Source: an actinobacterium LLX17
GTDB lineage: Bacteria; Actinomycetota; Actinomycetes; Propionibacteriales; Nocardioidaceae
DNA: 64,000 nt
Assembly (NCBI GenBank): GCA_000471045.1
Contig: KI301992.1
Span: 313,902 to 377,901, forward strand
Reading direction: 5' to 3'
The position numbers and the translations under genes were made by a program. Below the pieces are notes generated by a model, which searched no databases, was not told the DNA's origin, and worked only from the letters and a program-made list of their open reading frames with translations. Position 1 is the stretch's first letter. The number at the start of each line of letters is the position of its first letter. This document shows positions 54,987 through 62,718 of the stretch, one piece after another.

Positions 54987-55718
54987 ATGACACAGGTGCC
55001 CGCTGACGTCCTGGAGGCCGTCTCCGGTGCGCGCAGCATCGTGGTCATGACGGGTGCCGGCATGTCCGCGGAGTCCGGCCTGGCGACCTTCCGCGACCCC
55101 CACGAAGGTCTGTGGGCGCGGTTCCGCCCCGAGGAGCTCGCGACCCCGGAGGCCTGGGAGGCCGACCGCGACCTCGTCTGGGCCTGGTACCAGTGGCGGG
55201 TCGGCCAGGTGCTGGCGGCCGAGCCGAACGCCGGGCACCGCGCCCTCGCCGAGTGGTCGCGCTCGACGGACCTGACGCTCGTGACGCAGAACGTCGACGA
55301 CCTGCACGAGCGCGCCGGATCGACCGATGTGCGCCACCTGCACGGCAGCCTCGTGGCCCCGCGGTGCACTGACTGCGCCCGGCCCGCGCCGCCGGAGCCG
55401 CCGCCGGTCGAGCCGGTCGAGCGCCTGACGCCGCCTCGGTGTGAGCACTGTGGGGGAGCGGTGCGGCCCGGTGTCGTCTGGTTCGGCGAGGTGCCGCACG
55501 GCATCGACGCCGCGGCCGACGCGGTGGTGGCGGCCGATCTCCTCGTCGTCGTGGGCACATCAGGCGTCGTCTACCCGGCAGCCGGCCTGACCGACCTGGC
55601 CGTCGAGCTCGGCCGCCGGGTGCTGCTCGTCGACCCAGCCGCCGCGTCGCGCGACGGCGTCACGTCCTGGCGCACCACTGCGGCGACAGGGCTCCCTGCC
55701 CTCGTCGACAGATGGTGA
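54987..55718 (+). CDS. cobB: Sirtuin-type NAD-dependent protein deacylase
   Basis: This 243-residue Sir2 protein has TGAGMSAESGLATFRD (about 22-37), TQNVDDLHERAG near 99, catalytic His in HLHGSL near 113, zinc CxxC pairs (CTDC, CEHC) and VVGTSGVVYPAAGL near 190. Tyr and Arg in WYQWRVGQV match the class III positions linked to desuccinylase activity. No Shine-Dalgarno is visible, because a repeat fills the leader. Confidence 0.93.
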   Translation: MTQVPADVLEAVSGARSIVVMTGAGMSAESGLATFRDPHEGLWARFRPEELATPEAWEADRDLVWAWYQWRVGQVLAAEPNAGHRALAEWSRSTDLTLVTQNVDDLHERAGSTDVRHLHGSLVAPRCTDCARPAPPEPPPVEPVERLTPPRCEHCGGAVRPGVVWFGEVPHGIDAAADAVVAADLLVVVGTSGVVYPAAGLTDLAVELGRRVLLVDPAAASRDGVTSWRTTAATGLPALVDRW

Positions 55719-55724
55719 GTCGCG

Positions 55725-56405
55725 CTACGAGCGCGCGAGGGACGTGGAGTCGACGAGCCGTCGGACGGCATCGCGGTCGCCGCTCACCGTGACGCCTGAC
55801 AGCTCCTCGAAGGGGACGCCGCCGATGATGCAGGCCTTCCAGTCCCGGGTCGTGGCGAAGACCTGGGCGTCGCCCGTGGGCGGGTCGGCTGCACGCTCGA
55901 CCCGGGTGGCGTCGGCCGACATCCGCGCGAGGTAGGTGACCGGCTCGGTGTCGGGGAGCCGGGAGTCGGTGAGGTGGAGCGTCACCCGCTCCTCGTCCGT
56001 GGCCTCGGCGACGGGTCGAGCGTGGGCGCGCATCGCCAGGACCACGGTGTCGGGACTCATGTCGGCGGCGAGCGGCAGCTCCGGTGAGGCGACGGCGAAC
56101 ATCGACAGTGCGGTGTTGACGGCCTCCAGCGAGTAGCCCCATTCGGTCAGCTCGTAGACCTCGGTGCGTCCGGGCCTGGGCAGCCGTCGACGCATCGCGA
56201 GGCCGTGGGACTCCAGGCCGTGCAGTCGCTGGCTCAGCACGGCGGGTCCGATGCCGATGACGTCGCGCTGGATGTCTGTGAAGCGCTTCGGGCCCAGCAA
56301 CAGCTCTCGTACGACGATCATCGTCCAGCGCTCTCCGACGAGGTCCAACGCGTGGGCGGCCGCGCAACCGTCGTTGTACGAACCGTAGGAGCGGCGGGAG
56401 GGCAT
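55725..56405 (-). CDS. HxlR-family regulator with C-terminal SCP2-like domain
   Basis: This 226-residue protein has an HxlR winged helix (about 8-100: CAAAHALDLVGERWTMIVVR, then LLLGPKRFTDIQRDV and LSQRLHGLESHGL), followed by a domain of about 110 residues that resembles SCP2-like ligand domains. ATG 56405 is preferred; TAGTAT (56415-56420, minus strand) would place the transcript start just upstream, and GTG 56411 is possible. An 8-bp inverted repeat lies upstream. It is divergent from the frameshifted DUF1905 gene, its probable target. Confidence 0.87.
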   Translation of the reverse strand: MPSRRSYGSYNDGCAAAHALDLVGERWTMIVVRELLLGPKRFTDIQRDVIGIGPAVLSQRLHGLESHGLAMRRRLPRPGRTEVYELTEWGYSLEAVNTALSMFAVASPELPLAADMSPDTVVLAMRAHARPVAEATDEERVTLHLTDSRLPDTEPVTYLARMSADATRVERAADPPTGDAQVFATTRDWKACIIGGVPFEELSGVTVSGDRDAVRRLVDSTSLARS

Positions 56406-56415
56406 TGGCACAGGA

Positions 56416-56455
56416 TACTACGAGTCCAGTAGTCTCTACTTCATTATTCGTAGTA
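56416..56455. promoter_or_regulatory. Inverted repeat between the HxlR gene and the DUF1905 gene
   Basis: TACTACGA (56416-56423) and TCGTAGTA (56448-56455) are perfect complements separated by 24 nt. They lie over the predicted HxlR -10 box and in front of the divergent gene, consistent with an HxlR operator. Confidence 0.55.
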
Positions 56456-56474
56456 GTCAGCGGAGAGAGTCGAG

Positions 56475-56764
56475 ATGCACCAGATGACACGAGAGCTGGA
56501 CCACACCTTCACCGCCCCGATCGGGGTCGAGGTGCGAGGAGAGACGTGGTCGTGCGTCGAGGTGCCCGGCTCGGCCGAGCTCTTCGGCACGAAGAAGAGC
56601 GTGCGCGTCGACGCAGTGGTCGACGACGTCCGATGTCCGACGTCGGGCTGATGGTCACCGGGCGCGGCGGGCACATGCTCTCCCTGAGCGCCCCCATCCG
56701 CAAGCGTCTCGGGAAGGACGTCGGCGACGAGGTTGCCGTCCGTCTCCTGCGTCGCCTCCGCTGA
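56475..56764 (+). pseudogene. DUF1905 domain protein, frameshifted
   Basis: The first frame (ATG 56475) encodes ELDHTFTAPIGVEVRGETW and continues through GTKKSVRVDAVVDDV, then meets TGA at 56649-56651. The other half of the domain, VGLMVTGRGGHMLSLSAPIR and GKDVGDEVAVRLL, continues in another frame to TGA 56762-56764. One extra base near 56631-56633 would restore a protein of about 96 residues (...VDDVxMSDVGLMVTG...). It is either a recent mutation or a sequencing error. DUF1905 proteins are small and of unknown function. Confidence 0.8.
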
Positions 56765-56855
56765 CGCCGGGCTGTCCGCCGCCCCTTCGTGGCTCGCTCG
56801 TGCCTCGCTCGCACCTCAGGGATCGACAAGCGACGCCGCCGGTAGGGTGCCGGGC

Positions 56856-57770
56856 ATGGTGCGCGTGGCAGCGATCGACTGCGGGACGAACTCGATCCGG
56901 CTCCTGGTCGCCGACTTCGAGGGCGGCGAGATCACCGAGCAGGTGCGGGAGATGCGGGTCGTGCGGCTCGGACAGGATGTCGATCGCACCGGGCGGCTGG
57001 ACCCCGCCGCGATCGAGCGCACGGTCGAGGCCACCCGTGAGTACGTGGCACTGGCATCGACGCTCGACGCCGAGGTGCTCCGCTTCTGCGCCACGTCCGC
57101 AGCCCGCGACGCCGACAACTCCGCCGAGTTCCTCAGCGCCATCGAGGACGTCGCGGGTGTGATCCCCGAGATCCTCAGCGGCGACGCCGAGGCCCGTGCC
57201 TCCTTCCTCGGGGCCACCTCCGACCTCGGCCCGGGCGTCACGGCCGTCACCGACATCGGCGGCGGCTCGACCGAGCTGGTCCTCGGTGACAGTGGTGAGG
57301 TGACCATGGCGCACTCGTTCGACATCGGATCGGTCCGCCTCACTGAGCGCTTCCTCGCGGGCGACCCGCCCTCGATCGGCGAGATCTCCGAGCTCGTCGA
57401 CCACCTCGACGCCCTGATCACGCCAGTCGTCGCGGGTTTGTCGCCCGTACCGCGGTTCGTCGGGGTGGCCGGCACCGTCACGACGGTCGCCGCCCACGCC
57501 CTCGAGCTCCCCGCCTACGACCCCGAGCGGATCCACGGCGCCGAGCTCCCCGTCGAGCGGGTGCAGGAGGCCTGCCTGTCGCTCGTCCGTATGCCGACGG
57601 CCGACCGGCGTGCCCTGCCCTTCATGCACCCGGGCCGCGCCGACGTGATCGGGGCCGGCGCACTGATCCTCGACCGGTTGCTCGAGCTCGTGCCACTGGA
57701 CACCGACACCGTGCTGGTCAGCGAGCGCGACATCCTCGACGGCATCGCGCGGGGCGCCGCCACCCGTTGA
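56856..57770 (+). CDS. ppx: Ppx/GppA-family exopolyphosphatase
   Basis: This 304-residue protein has the ASKHA phosphate loops IDCGTNSIRLLVADFEGG (about 7-24) and VTDIGGGSTELVLGDSGEV near 130-148. It corresponds to the short actinobacterial Ppx2/Ppx1 type that hydrolyses polyphosphate or pppGpp; it lacks the C-terminal HD-like domain of E. coli PPX. ATG 56856 has TAGGGT (56843-56848) ending 7 nt upstream. It closes the conserved eno-divIC-DUF501-ppx block. Confidence 0.93.
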   Translation: MVRVAAIDCGTNSIRLLVADFEGGEITEQVREMRVVRLGQDVDRTGRLDPAAIERTVEATREYVALASTLDAEVLRFCATSAARDADNSAEFLSAIEDVAGVIPEILSGDAEARASFLGATSDLGPGVTAVTDIGGGSTELVLGDSGEVTMAHSFDIGSVRLTERFLAGDPPSIGEISELVDHLDALITPVVAGLSPVPRFVGVAGTVTTVAAHALELPAYDPERIHGAELPVERVQEACLSLVRMPTADRRALPFMHPGRADVIGAGALILDRLLELVPLDTDTVLVSERDILDGIARGAATR

Positions 57771-57815
57771 CTTTCCGTTCTGGAATGTGATTGACTTTCT
57801 GAAACGGAAAGTCAA
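57767..57815. promoter_or_regulatory. Operator-like repeats upstream of the membrane protein/ArsR operon
   Basis: TTGACTTTC occurs at 57767-57775 and 57791-57799, and its complement GAAAGTCAA at 57807-57815. The last two form a perfect 9-bp inverted repeat with a 7-nt spacer. The first also extends to GACTTTCCGTT, complementary to AACGGAAAGTC (57803-57813). The site overlaps the ppx stop codon and is the probable target of the regulator at 58283. Confidence 0.7.
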
Positions 57816-57833
57816 TGTGGAGGGGTGCACGAC

Positions 57834-58286
57834 ATGAGCGACGAGACGCACGAGAACGACGCCTCGCTGGCGGCCATCGCCGACGCGCGACGAGCCGCGG
57901 CAGACCGGCTGATCACACCGTGGTGGTACCACCCGACGATGGGCGTGCTGTTCGCGATCTACACCGTCGCGGTCGCCCTGGGCGACAAGCTCGTCATGCT
58001 CGCCGGCGTGGTGCTCTTCTTCGGTGGCCTGTGGCTGCTGATGAACGCCTACCGGCGCACGACCGGTGTCTGGATGTGGGGCTACCAGGAGAGCGCCGCC
58101 ACGCCTCTGGCCTACGCCATGGGTGCGATCGCCGGTGTCGGTGTCGCCGGGGCCCTCATCCTGAGCTCTCTCGACGTGGCTGACGGGTGGGTCTACGCGA
58201 TCGCCGTCGCGCTCGGGGTCGCGCTCGTCGTGGTGGGCCACCGGTACGACCGGGTGCTGCGCGCCGACCTGCGAGGCGAGCTGTGA
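57834..58286 (+). CDS. Membrane protein of unknown function with regulator partner
   Basis: This 150-residue protein has a charged N-terminus (about 1-28), then WWYHPTMGVLFAIYTVAVAL and four predicted TM helices (near 37-57, 60-78, 95-115 and 119-138). ATG 57834 has GGAGG upstream; GTG 57825 is possible. Many actinobacteria encode a similar protein co-translated with a small winged-helix regulator (GTGA overlap here). I cannot assign a function. Confidence 0.8.
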   Translation: MSDETHENDASLAAIADARRAAADRLITPWWYHPTMGVLFAIYTVAVALGDKLVMLAGVVLFFGGLWLLMNAYRRTTGVWMWGYQESAATPLAYAMGAIAGVGVAGALILSSLDVADGWVYAIAVALGVALVVVGHRYDRVLRADLRGEL

Positions 58287-58576
58287 GCGACCCGACCGCG
58301 GCCTTCGACGAGGTCATCCATGCGCCTCTGCGGCTGCGCATCTGCGCCTTCCTCGACGCGGTCTCCTCGGCCGAGTTCGGAGCGGTGCGCGAGATGCTCG
58401 ACGTCGCCGACTCCGTGGTCAGCAAGCACCTGAAGGTCCTCACCGAGGCCGGCTACGTCGAGCTCGAGAAGCCCACAGGTCGCGGCCGCGTGCGGACCTG
58501 GGTGAAGCTGACCGAGGCCGGCAAGAAGGCCTACCGCGGCCATGTCGAGGCCTTGCGCGGCATCACCGCCGGCTGA
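58283..58576 (+). CDS. ArsR/MarR-like winged-helix regulator
   Basis: This 97-residue DNA-binding protein has an N-terminal helix (HAPLRLRICAFLDAV), recognition helix DSVVSKHLKVLTEAGYVELE (about 44-63) and wing KPTGRGRVRTWVKLTEAGKKA. There are no metal-binding cysteines. It is co-translated with the membrane protein and presumably represses the pair through the repeats at 57767-57815. Confidence 0.9.
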   Translation: MSDPTAAFDEVIHAPLRLRICAFLDAVSSAEFGAVREMLDVADSVVSKHLKVLTEAGYVELEKPTGRGRVRTWVKLTEAGKKAYRGHVEALRGITAG

Positions 58577-58596
58577 CGCATGGCTAGGCTGACGCC

Positions 58597-58670
58597 GCTC
58601 CCGTAGCCCAATCGGCAGAGGCAGACGGCTTAAACCCGTCCCAGTGTGGGTTCGAGCCCCACCGGGAGCA
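58597..58670 (+). tRNA. tRNA with UAA anticodon (tRNA-Leu by anticodon) but class I shape
   Basis: Acceptor GCTCCCG/CGGGAGC, anticodon stem GACGG/CCGTC with loop CTTAAAC (anticodon TAA), T-arm GTGGG-TTCGAGC-CCCAC and discriminator A give a clean 74-nt cloverleaf. The variable region is only CCAGT (5 nt), whereas bacterial tRNA-Leu has a long variable arm. CCA is not encoded. TAGGCT (58585-58590) ends 6 nt before the 5' end, so transcription may start at the mature end. Confidence 0.85.
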
Positions 58671-58809
58671 CCGAGGTCCGTTGCAGCCGCGCGGCCGAAG
58701 CTTGACCGCCTGTCGTGAACGCGCCGAGATGGGCCGATCGGCCCCAAATTGATCTCGGAGGCTCATCGAGTTCACCCCGCTGTCTCACCGAAAGCGCGAG
58801 ACCAAGGTG

Positions 58810-60000
58810 TTAGAGCCCGGGGAGCGGCTCGTCAGCCAGTTCGCGCGCTTGCCCTAGCGCCAGGCGCAGATAGGGGTCTTCCACGCGGTCCTGCGCCGTC
58901 TTCCGGATGCTGGTGTACGTGGCGCGGAGCTCGTCCGATCCCAGGTAGTACCGGCCCCGCGTCTCCCCTCGGGGGCGGAGGAGTCCCGCCGTGACCAACG
59001 CCTTGAGGTCACGGTTCGCCGTTGGTCCCTCGACGTCGACGTCCTCTTGATAGGAGGTTCGCCGAACCTTCAGGCCCAGTGCTGCACTGAAGAGGGCGTA
59101 GATCGCTCGCTCTGGAAGTCGGTGGCGCTGCACGATCTCCTCAAGTTCGACCCAGACACGTTCTGAGACCTGGACGCGCCGCCAAACCGTCTGCGCCTGC
59201 ATGTGGTGAGCTCGAAGGTTGAAGCGCACCCATGCTGACGCGTCATTCTGCGGGCGCCACGCACCTTCTCCGGTCCGGGCAAGGACGTCGTAGTAAGCCT
59301 GTGTGTTGCGTCCGAGCCACTCCTCGATGCTCGAAAACTCGGGGCCAAGAACCTGGTTCCGGGCAAGGATCATCGTCTGCAGGCACCGGGCCATCCGGCC
59401 GTTGCCGTCTCGGAAAGGATGGATCATCACGAGATTCAGATGGGCCATAGCCGCAGTCACAAACACCGAGATGCCGCGTGAGTCGTCATCGAGCGACTCG
59501 AGCATCTCGAGGAGTTCGCCCATGAGCGACGGGACGAGGTCCGAATCCGGTCCCTCGTAGACGATCTCGTCCCGCTCTTCATCGTGAACGTAAATGGCGG
59601 ACTGTCGATAAGCGCCAGGACTCTTGCTCAGGTCATGTCCGAGCATCATGAAGTGCAATCCCCGGATCAGTGACTGGTCTAAGTTGAAGTGTGGATCGTC
59701 AGCTAGTTGCTGGACATATGTCATCGCGTTCCGGTAGCCCGTTACTTCGAGAACGGTCCTGTGGTCCGCATCGAGCGCTTCGTCGTCGTTCGCCAAGATT
59801 GCGATGGCGTCATCGAGAGAGACGTCATAACCCTCGATGATGTTCGAGCCTCGCATGGCTCGGGCCCGCAGATTGCGCCGCAACTGCCCACGCCACCGCC
59901 GAGGGCGCGCCAAGAAATGCCGCAAACGCTCGCGGTATTCCTCGATCTCCGCGATCACGGCAACGTCATCCTCGGTGAGCTCGGGGAACTTGTACAGCAT
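58810..60000 (-). CDS. Fic-domain AMPylase with N-terminal inhibitory helix
   Basis: This 396-residue protein has the class II layout. The inhibitory motif SNIIEG (about 52-57, fits [S/T]xxxE[G/N]) precedes the Fic core, whose active site HPFRDGNGRMAR (about 194-205) is complete. A C-terminal winged-helix-like region (about 300-370) suggests DNA binding. ATG 60000 gives the family start MLYKFPELTEDD; an upstream GTG at 60036 would add AT-rich residues. The gene and its upstream 60 nt have clearly lower G+C than the neighbours and lie beside a tRNA, pointing to horizontal gain. The 250 nt up to trmB show no gene. Confidence 0.9.
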   Translation of the reverse strand: MLYKFPELTEDDVAVIAEIEEYRERLRHFLARPRRWRGQLRRNLRARAMRGSNIIEGYDVSLDDAIAILANDDEALDADHRTVLEVTGYRNAMTYVQQLADDPHFNLDQSLIRGLHFMMLGHDLSKSPGAYRQSAIYVHDEERDEIVYEGPDSDLVPSLMGELLEMLESLDDDSRGISVFVTAAMAHLNLVMIHPFRDGNGRMARCLQTMILARNQVLGPEFSSIEEWLGRNTQAYYDVLARTGEGAWRPQNDASAWVRFNLRAHHMQAQTVWRRVQVSERVWVELEEIVQRHRLPERAIYALFSAALGLKVRRTSYQEDVDVEGPTANRDLKALVTAGLLRPRGETRGRYYLGSDELRATYTSIRKTAQDRVEDPYLRLALGQARELADEPLPGL

Positions 60001-60252
60001 GACTCTGATGATGCAATGTAAAAAAGATCTGTGCAAGTGAGAAGTAGATTAAATCATTTGAGTTCTGAGTCCTCCGTCGTGGCGGGCCTCATCTTCGGCG
60101 TGCACGATGGGGCCCCGACCTGCCCGGAGAAAGTGTCGGCGCGAGGCGAGCTCATGTGCCTGAGTAGGTGGTGAGAGGTTCGAAGCCTGAACATCTCGTC
60201 CGGTGTCACCGGTGCCGCGGCACGCTTGGTGGCCGCTCTTCTGGGGGAGGGT

Positions 60253-60978
60253 TCAGCGGCGCACGGCGGTGAGGTCGTGGATCGCACGGCCCGCAGCGAT
60301 GCCCTTGGCCTCGAATCGTGTGACCGGGCGGCCCGACCAACGCTCGGAGCGCCCACCGTCGAAGTCGGGGGAGCCCGACACGACGTCGTCCATCTGATCG
60401 GCGTACTCCGCCCAGTCGGTCGAGAGTCGCCACGTGCCGCCGGGCCTCAGCACCCGGGCGGCCAGCGCCGCGAACTCCGGCGTGACCAGGCGTCGCTTGT
60501 TGTGCTTCTTCTTGTGCCAGGGGTCGGGAAAGTTGACCCACAGCTCCTCGACCGACGCCGCCGGCAGCATCGTGGCCAGCGCCTCGGCGGCGTCGACCAC
60601 GGCGAGGCGAACGGTCGTGATGTCTCGGTTCCGCAGGGCGATGAGCGTCTGCGCCACGCCGGGCACGTAGACCTCGAAGCCTAGGAAGTTCACCTCGGGA
60701 CGCGCCTCGGCGGCGTGCGCGATCACCTCCCCGCGACCGCAACCGATCTCGACGATCAGGGGCGCCCGGCGGCCGAAGGCGGCCTCGGCGTCGAACTTGT
60801 AGTTCGGGTCGACCGACGTGGACCGCCCCGAGGTCGGCACGGGCAGCACGTAGGCGTCGCCGACGTCGTTCCACGCGGTCTGCTGCCGGTCGTTGAGGCG
60901 TCCGCCCCGCCGGGTGAACGACACCAGCTCCCTGCGGAGCACGGCATGATCTCGACGGTTCTCGGCGGTCTCGGGCAT
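60253..60978 (-). CDS. trmB: tRNA (guanine-N7)-methyltransferase TrmB
   Basis: This 241-residue enzyme makes m7G46. SAM motif LIVEIGCGRGEVIAHAAEA lies near 72-90, and NFPDPWHKKKHNKRRLVTPEF near 145-166 is the family signature. ATG 60978 was chosen because TAGGGT (60986-60991, minus strand) ends 7 nt upstream; the longer frame to 61641 overlaps the divergent gene. m7G46 lies in the variable loop of class I tRNAs. Confidence 0.94.
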   Translation of the reverse strand: MPETAENRRDHAVLRRELVSFTRRGGRLNDRQQTAWNDVGDAYVLPVPTSGRSTSVDPNYKFDAEAAFGRRAPLIVEIGCGRGEVIAHAAEARPEVNFLGFEVYVPGVAQTLIALRNRDITTVRLAVVDAAEALATMLPAASVEELWVNFPDPWHKKKHNKRRLVTPEFAALAARVLRPGGTWRLSTDWAEYADQMDDVVSGSPDFDGGRSERWSGRPVTRFEAKGIAAGRAIHDLTAVRR

Positions 60979-61014
60979 GGTCAGAACCCTACTGACGGCA
61001 CCACGATGGGTCCC

Positions 61015-61533
61015 ATGACGATCGAGCCCGACACCAAGGACTGGACCTGGGTCCTGGAACGCCCCTGCCCCGAGTGCGGCCTGGTGGCCGGCGACGTGGA
61101 CCCCGGCTCCGTCGGTGCCACGCTCACCGAGCACGTGACCCGCTGGCAGCGGGTCCTGGCGCGGCCGGGCACCCGGGAGCGACCCCGGGCCGAGGTGTGG
61201 TCGCCGCTCGAGTACGCCGCGCACGTCCGTGACGTCTTCGACATCTTCGACGAGCGCGTGAGGTTGATGCTCACCGAGGACGACCCGGAGTTCGCGAACT
61301 GGGACCAGGACGCCGCGGCCGTCGACGGCGACTACGCGGGACGCGACCCCTCCGAGCTGTCGGACGAGCTGGCCGCTGCGGCCGAGCGTCTTGTCGCCCG
61401 CCTGGATGCGGTGCCCGACGACGCCTGGGGGCGCACCGGCCGCCGCTCGAACGGCTCGCGCTTCACGATCGCGACCCTCGTGCAGTACCTGCTGCACGAC
61501 GAGGTGCACCACCTGGTCGACGTCGACGGCTGA
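61015..61533 (+). CDS. DinB-family protein
   Basis: This 172-residue four-helix-bundle protein has conserved metal-type histidines in EYAAHVRDVF near 64 and LLHDEVHHLVD near 158-168, as in the DinB/YfiT-like superfamily of thiol-dependent transferases. CPEC near 18 is also present. Actinobacterial members often use mycothiol. The substrate is unknown. It is divergent from trmB with a 36-bp gap. Confidence 0.85.
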   Translation: MTIEPDTKDWTWVLERPCPECGLVAGDVDPGSVGATLTEHVTRWQRVLARPGTRERPRAEVWSPLEYAAHVRDVFDIFDERVRLMLTEDDPEFANWDQDAAAVDGDYAGRDPSELSDELAAAAERLVARLDAVPDDAWGRTGRRSNGSRFTIATLVQYLLHDEVHHLVDVDG

Positions 61534-61660
61534 GGCGAGACCACCCGAACAGGTTGCATCGAAAAACCGCTCGCGGCGGGAGCAAAACGGCCCGCCCGCG
61601 CGTTGTATAGGGTGTACACAGCGGCCCCGGAACGGGGCCACGCCTCACTGGAGGGACCCC

Positions 61661-62527
61661 ATGCACAGCAGCAACCCCGTCTTCGCCCGCAACGACCAGT
61701 TCAACGGTCGCGGCGGTCAGGCCACGGCCACGGCGACCGACCCGTCGCAGTGGACCATCAACCTCGACAACCAGCCGGGCGCGTCCACCGGCACGGCGCC
61801 CGCGTCGACCGGCCGCATGACGCTCGACTCCGTCGTCGAGAAGACCGCGATCACCCTCGGTGTCGTGGTCGCCGCGGCAGCCGTCACCTGGTTCATGCTC
61901 GGCTCGCTCTACATCGGCGACTCCAGCGTGATCGACAGCGATGCGCTCGCCACGGCGTTCGCCTTCGCCATGGGCGGCGCCATCATCGGCTTCGTGCTGG
62001 CGCTGGTCAACTCGTTCAAGAAGGTCATCAGCCCCGCGCTGGTCCTGGCCTACGCAGCCGTCGAGGGTGTCTTCGTCGGCGCCCTGTCGAAGGTCGTGTC
62101 CTCGTACGTCGGTGACCCGGCGATCGTCTTCCAGGCGGTCCTGGCCACCTTCGTCGCCTTTGCCGGAACGCTCGCGGCGTACAAGTTCTTCAACATCCAG
62201 GTCACCGACAAGTTCCGCAAGGTCGTGACGATCTCGATCATGAGCTTCGCCGCGGTCATGCTGGTCAACTTCGTCCTGTCGATGACCGGCGTGCTCGAGT
62301 CGGGCGGCCTGCGTGGCTTCAACACGCTGGGCCTGGTCGTCTCGGTCTTCGCCGTCGGCCTGGCCGTCCTGATGCTGATCCTCGACTTCGACTTCGTCGA
62401 GAAGGGCGTCGAGGCCGGTCTCCCGGCCCGCGAGTCCTGGCGTGCGGCCTTCGGCCTGACCGTCACGGTCGTCTGGATCTACATCGAGATGCTCCGCATC
62501 CTTGCCATCCTGCGTGGCGGCGACTGA
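61661..62527 (+). CDS. Bax inhibitor-1/YccA family membrane protein
   Basis: This 288-residue protein has a polar, Thr/Ala-rich N-terminus (about 1-50) and seven TM helices from about 62 to 285. LAYAAVEGVFVGALSKV near 127 and LILDFDFVEKGVEAGLPARE near 245-264 are conserved in the actinobacterial BI-1/YccA group, which may be pH-gated calcium leak channels. ATG 61661 has TGGAGGG upstream, and TATAGG/TAGGGT (61606-61613) is a likely -10 box. Confidence 0.9.
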   Translation: MHSSNPVFARNDQFNGRGGQATATATDPSQWTINLDNQPGASTGTAPASTGRMTLDSVVEKTAITLGVVVAAAAVTWFMLGSLYIGDSSVIDSDALATAFAFAMGGAIIGFVLALVNSFKKVISPALVLAYAAVEGVFVGALSKVVSSYVGDPAIVFQAVLATFVAFAGTLAAYKFFNIQVTDKFRKVVTISIMSFAAVMLVNFVLSMTGVLESGGLRGFNTLGLVVSVFAVGLAVLMLILDFDFVEKGVEAGLPARESWRAAFGLTVTVVWIYIEMLRILAILRGGD

Positions 62528-62543
62528 TCACCTGAGCTGAACC

Positions 62544-62577
62544 ACGACGGCCGGTCCCCTCGGGGGCCGGCCGTCGT
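62544..62577 (+). terminator. Terminator of the BI-1 family gene
   Basis: 16-nt arms (62544-62559 and 62562-62577) begin ACGACGGCCGG and have one T-G pair; the loop is 2 nt. It lies 17 nt after the stop codon. Confidence 0.8.
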
Positions 62578-62594
62578 CGTCTGTCCGGGCCCGC

Positions 62595-62712
62595 GGGCGG
62601 TGAGTAGGTGGCCAAACGCTGCGGTGAGCGGTGACGTAGTGGCCGAATCGCACGCTCATTCGGCCACTGGCTCACCGCCCCGAGCGCGATTCGGCCCGTA
62701 ACTCACCGCCCG
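62595..62712. repeat. Intergenic repeat with GCGGTGAG half-sites, two forward and two reverse
   Basis: Forward copies are GGGCGGTGAGTAGGTGGCC (from 62595) and GCGGTGACGTAGTGGCCGAA (from 62628). Reverse copies are TTCGGCCACTGGCTCACCGC (from 62659) and TTCGGCCCGTAACTCACCGC (from 62690). The outer GCGGTGAGCCAG part matches the half-site at 43658-43743; the inner part is GTGGCCGAATCGC instead of GCAACCCTTCC. The array reaches to within 7 nt of the SGNH stop codon. Confidence 0.75.
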
Positions 62713-62718
62713 GGCGGG

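Noticed and set aside
58597..60252. Integrative element with attachment sites at the UAA tRNA
   Set aside because: No integrase gene and no second copy of the tRNA 3' end were found within the window.
60054..60356. 100-residue minus-strand frame between fic and trmB
   Set aside because: It overlaps trmB, has low-complexity composition and no ribosome-binding site; treated as a shadow frame.
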